Shown piece by piece: positions 61,345-64,000 of a stretch of 64,000 bases of DNA. Each line of letters starts with the position of its first letter. The stretch's first letter is position 1. The translations under genes were made by a program, and so were the position numbers. The notes under the pieces were generated by a model. It had not been told where the DNA came from and made no database searches. It saw only the letters and a program-made list of their open reading frames with translations. Source of the stretch: Palauibacter sp965207805 (GTDB lineage: Bacteria > Gemmatimonadota > Gemmatimonadetes > Palauibacterales > Palauibacteraceae). The stretch spans positions 1,550,001 to 1,614,000 of the forward strand of contig OZ242312.1 of NCBI GenBank assembly GCA_965207805.1, in the 5' to 3' direction.

Positions 61345-63740
61345 TACGGGACGAGTTCCGGCTTCTGGTACTTCACCATGAACAGGCCCTCGCTCCCGCT
61401 CGTCACGATGATCGTCCCGCTCGCGAAGTACGGATAGTTGCTCCACGAGCCGCCCATCGACGGCCCCTCGGCGTACGGCACGGTGTCGAGGAAGCCGACC
61501 TCGGTCGGATTCTCGGGGTCGCTCACGTTCAGGATCCGCAGTCCGCTGTTGTAGTTCGACTGATAAAGCAGGTCGCCGAGCACGTACATGTTGTGGTCGC
61601 TCGCCGTGGACTCGCCGAAGTGCTCCTTGACGAGGACGGGGTCGTCGAGGTCGGTGATGTCGAAGATCATCGTGCGCGTGCCCGAGAACTGCGTCCTCAG
61701 TTCGTCGAGTTCGTCTCCCAGGTAGAAGAAACGGTGATCCTCCGTCACCCAGCCTTGGTGGGCGTAGGCGACGTTGGCGTACGTGGCGGTCGACAGGGGG
61801 ATCGGGTTCTCCTTGTCGGTGACGTCCGCGATCGAGACGTCCGTCTCGTTGGATCCGAAACAGATCTCCTTGCCGGCGTGCTCGCGGTCCGGGCCGTCGT
61901 AGATGAGGCAGAGCGCGTCGTGCGAATACCCCGTGCCCCGACGCCCGGTGCCCTCGTGACCGAAGCAGCCGACGAAACTCGGCTCGGTCGGCTCGTTGAT
62001 GTCGATCATGTGGAGGCCGCCGCCGCACGTCTCCCCTCCGCCGCTCGATCCCACGCTGTAGGCGAAGCCCGTCTCCTCGTTGATCACGATGTTGTGCGCG
62101 GACGCGATCCCGTCGTAGTGGGCGTCCGCCTCGAAGGTGACCGGCTCGCTCCCCACATCGCGGAGCCGCGAGAGGTCGAACACCTGCATCCCGTGGTTGC
62201 CCGCCCCATCGGAAACGATGAAGGCATGATCCCTGAACACCTTGATGTCGCGCCAGACGCTGCCGCGCGCGCCCTCCGTCATCGGAAGCCGCCCGACGTA
62301 ACGTGGGTTCTGCGCGTCCGTGATGTCGACGAAGGACGCCTGGTCGGTGAGCCCCACGAGGGCGTACTCGCGTCCGGTCTGCGGATCGGTCCAGCCCCAC
62401 ACGTCGTTGACGCGGACGCCGCGGTTCGCCCCGAGCGACTGCACCGGCATGAAGGAAAGGATGTTCACCTCGCTGCAGTCGAAGTCGGCCGATACGCCTT
62501 CCTCGCAGCCCACCTCGTGCCCGTTGATCGCCGCGTAGTTCGTCGCGTCGCTCCACACCTCGGCGGTTTCGACCCACTCGTCGCCCCGCCGCTCGAAGAT
62601 GTAGGCGGTCCCCATCCCGTAATCCTTGCGGCTCGCGGCGATGACCGCGACGTCGCCCTGCGCCGCCACGCTGCCGCCGAAACCGTCGCCCGCGGTCCGG
62701 TTCGAGGCCGAGACCGCCCCCGCCAACTCGACCGCACCGTCGGGGCCGGTCGAATAGCGGAGCACCCGTCCCTCGCGGCCCGCGCCGGAGCCGGCTCCGC
62801 CGATCCAGATCTCTCCGTCCACCGCCGCAAAGGCGTTGGCGAAGTTCCCGCCGAACGACCGGCCGCCCCCGGCGACAACCGGCGGATAGAGCCGGCCTTC
62901 GGGCCTCCACGCATCGCCATCGGGAGTGAACGTGTAGGCGATGCCCACACCCCCGGCGCCGGGGGCTCCGACCACCAGCCGGAAGCCGTCCCCGGTGTCC
63001 TCGCCGTACAGCACGCTCCCGAAGCCACCGTTCTCGCCCGCTTCCGCGGCCGTGAGCGGCTCCGGCGCCGCCGTCCAGGTCCCGTCATCGCCGCGCGTGA
63101 AGAAGAAGACGGCGCCGGCGCGGTTCGCACTGCCCACGGCGGTGCCGGGAGCGCCGATCGCCGCCACCCGGCCATCCGTGATCATCGCGGCGCCGAAGCC
63201 GTCTCCGGCGGACGCCTCGGGGGATTCGACGGCGCCGGTTTCATTCCAGGAGGAGCCGTCCCACTCGAAGAAGTAGACGCGGCCCGCGCCACCGGCACCT
63301 CGGCGGCTCGCCCCACTCGCCGCGACCATCGCGATGTCGCCCGCGATCGCCCCGCCGGCCCCGAAGACGTACCCCTCCGGCAGATCGGCGGACCGCAACG
63401 TCGCGACTTCCTCCCATGCGCCGTCGCTCCGCTCGAACACGTGGGCCGCGCCGGGCGATCCGACAAGCATGCGGTCGCCATCGACCGCGAGCGAAATCCC
63501 GAACCGGCCACCCTCTTCCGCCGCGTAGGGCGCCAGTTCCGCGGAGACGGCCCAGCCAGCCGGACCCCTCTCGTATACGTAGACGGCCCCCGTGGAAGTC
63601 GGGCCGCCGCTCTCGGCGATGAGGACCTGGCCGGACGAGACGGCGACGGCGGAGCCGCGTCCGAAACCCTGTCCCGTGACTGGCGTGGCCAGGCAGGCGA
63701 AGGCGGCCGCGAGGGCCGTGACTCGAGAAAATCCGCGCAT
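61344..63740 (-). CDS. choice-of-anchor B family protein (FG-GAP + LVIVD), copy 2
   Basis: 798 aa exported protein, paralogue of the gene at 55789-58257 with the same architecture. Signal MRGFSRVTALAAAFACLATP, an FG-GAP propeller (about 25-400; FGRGSAVAVSSGQVLIAES, FGAAMITDGRVAAIGAPG, FGGSVAAQGDVAVIAA) and the LVIVD part with DVWGWTDPQTGREYALVGLT, VGSSGGGETCGGGLHMID and EHFGESTASDHNMYVLGD. ATG 63740 has GGGAG about seven bases upstream; the longer frame to 63788 has no signal features. It is preceded by 48 bp containing a locally AT-rich patch where its promoter may lie, just after the YheT-type gene. Confidence 0.85.
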   Translation of the reverse strand: MRGFSRVTALAAAFACLATPVTGQGFGRGSAVAVSSGQVLIAESGGPTSTGAVYVYERGPAGWAVSAELAPYAAEEGGRFGISLAVDGDRMLVGSPGAAHVFERSDGAWEEVATLRSADLPEGYVFGAGGAIAGDIAMVAASGASRRGAGGAGRVYFFEWDGSSWNETGAVESPEASAGDGFGAAMITDGRVAAIGAPGTAVGSANRAGAVFFFTRGDDGTWTAAPEPLTAAEAGENGGFGSVLYGEDTGDGFRLVVGAPGAGGVGIAYTFTPDGDAWRPEGRLYPPVVAGGGRSFGGNFANAFAAVDGEIWIGGAGSGAGREGRVLRYSTGPDGAVELAGAVSASNRTAGDGFGGSVAAQGDVAVIAASRKDYGMGTAYIFERRGDEWVETAEVWSDATNYAAINGHEVGCEEGVSADFDCSEVNILSFMPVQSLGANRGVRVNDVWGWTDPQTGREYALVGLTDQASFVDITDAQNPRYVGRLPMTEGARGSVWRDIKVFRDHAFIVSDGAGNHGMQVFDLSRLRDVGSEPVTFEADAHYDGIASAHNIVINEETGFAYSVGSSGGGETCGGGLHMIDINEPTEPSFVGCFGHEGTGRRGTGYSHDALCLIYDGPDREHAGKEICFGSNETDVSIADVTDKENPIPLSTATYANVAYAHQGWVTEDHRFFYLGDELDELRTQFSGTRTMIFDITDLDDPVLVKEHFGESTASDHNMYVLGDLLYQSNYNSGLRILNVSDPENPTEVGFLDTVPYAEGPSMGGSWSNYPYFASGTIIVTSGSEGLFMVKYQKPELVP

Positions 63741-63788
63741 GAAATGACTCCCATCCTGAAGGCTGCGGAAAATAGTCGTACAAACCAA

Positions 63789-63998
63789 TTAAAACACTCC
63801 GGAATCCGGATGCGTTGTCCGATGGACGGCCTGCGAGATGTAGCGGGAAACCGTCTCCTCCAGCCAGCCGGTTCGCGCGCCGGCCCGCCCATTACCGCGC
63901 CCCCGGCCCACGAACCCGAGATGTCCTCCCCGCTCCGTCAGTTCCAGGGAGAGATTCGGACGTCGCCGGATCGTTTCGACGGGTACTGAGCTCCCCGG
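63789..63998 (-). CDS. YheT-type alpha/beta hydrolase, C-terminal fragment (5' partial)
   Basis: The frame enters from the right edge and ends at TAA 63789-63791, giving 69 residues. It has no in-window start and is therefore easy to miss. The pattern VETIRRRPNLSLELTERGG, HLGFVGRGRG and GWLEETVSRYI matches the C-terminus of YheT-family hydrolases, where a catalytic His lies in GGHxGFV and the protein ends on a WLE...-type helix. The assignment rests on these motifs alone. The next gene starts 48 bp after its stop on the same strand, so it may be part of the same transcript. Confidence 0.7.
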   Translation of the reverse strand, partial: PGSSVPVETIRRRPNLSLELTERGGHLGFVGRGRGNGRAGARTGWLEETVSRYISQAVHRTTHPDSGVF

Positions 63999-64000
63999 GG

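Noticed and set aside
61593..63989. Long open + strand frame (about 798 codons) over the choice-of-anchor B copy 2 gene
   Set aside because: It is antisense to a gene with a signal peptide and repeated FG-GAP/LVIVD motifs, its translation is low-complexity Arg/Val/Glu-rich, and GC-rich codon bias commonly opens such frames.

Overview
The window is a GC-rich, gene-dense stretch of a diderm bacterial chromosome. The envelope genes show an outer membrane: lptD, a Tol-Pal set, lnt, a LolA-type protein, a TonB-dependent receptor and many lipoprotein signals. The quinone genes show that it makes menaquinone. The mix of menaquinone genes, a DUF4321 protein, very frequent GTG starts, and abundant secreted beta-propeller and lipoproteins is most like Gemmatimonadota. 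That assignment is inference from gene content, since no rRNA or tRNA gene is present. Almost every gene is core housekeeping; accessory character appears only from about 44.4 kb onward.

Region 1 (1-18.4 kb, + strand) is a long codirectional run. It holds the end of a Rel/SpoT alarmone enzyme, uvrB, tsaE-tsaB-rimI (tRNA t6A and N-acetyltransferase), ssb, hemA, a Tol-Pal set (tolQ, tolR, a TolA/TonB-like protein, tolB, pal, cpoB), nrdR, tatC, lptD, a polyprenyl diphosphate synthase, a DUF4321 protein and tatA. lptD appears to start at a CTG codon overlapping the tatC stop. A PpiD-like chaperone (18.5-20.3 kb, minus) converges on tatA and diverges from region 2, with two facing promoters between.

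Region 2 (20.6-44.4 kb, + strand) is a single run of 20 tightly packed genes, most joined by 1-10 bp start/stop overlaps. It carries a TPR protein, aroQ, an M24 peptidase, efp, accB-accC, comB, ftsK, a lolA-like lipoprotein, rimO, hemL, lnt, a TonB-dependent receptor, a histone-deacetylase-family enzyme, menF-menD-menB-menA-menE, and a class V aminotransferase. Lipoprotein maturation (lolA, lnt) and menaquinone synthesis are the two clear themes. menC and menH are not in the window.

Region 3 (44.4-52.6 kb, minus) holds a large surface lipoprotein with Calx-beta, Toll-type leucine-rich-repeat and zinc-protease parts, a succinylglutamate-desuccinylase/aspartoacylase-family enzyme, a pterin carbinolamine dehydratase, a peroxiredoxin, a DUF2207/LemA pair and an EVE-domain protein. 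Two + strand genes follow: a PhzF-family isomerase and an outer-membrane beta-barrel protein.

Region 4 (54.6-63.7 kb, minus) is the most unusual part: five consecutive exported proteins, all of beta-propeller or FG-GAP/LVIVD type. They are a sorbosone-dehydrogenase-like lipoprotein, two paralogous 'choice-of-anchor B' proteins, a VCBS/FG-GAP calcium-repeat lipoprotein and a YncE-like protein. The last 210 bp of coding sequence at the right edge is the C-terminus of a YheT-type hydrolase running off the window. I saw no tRNA, rRNA, CRISPR array, insertion sequence or prophage.
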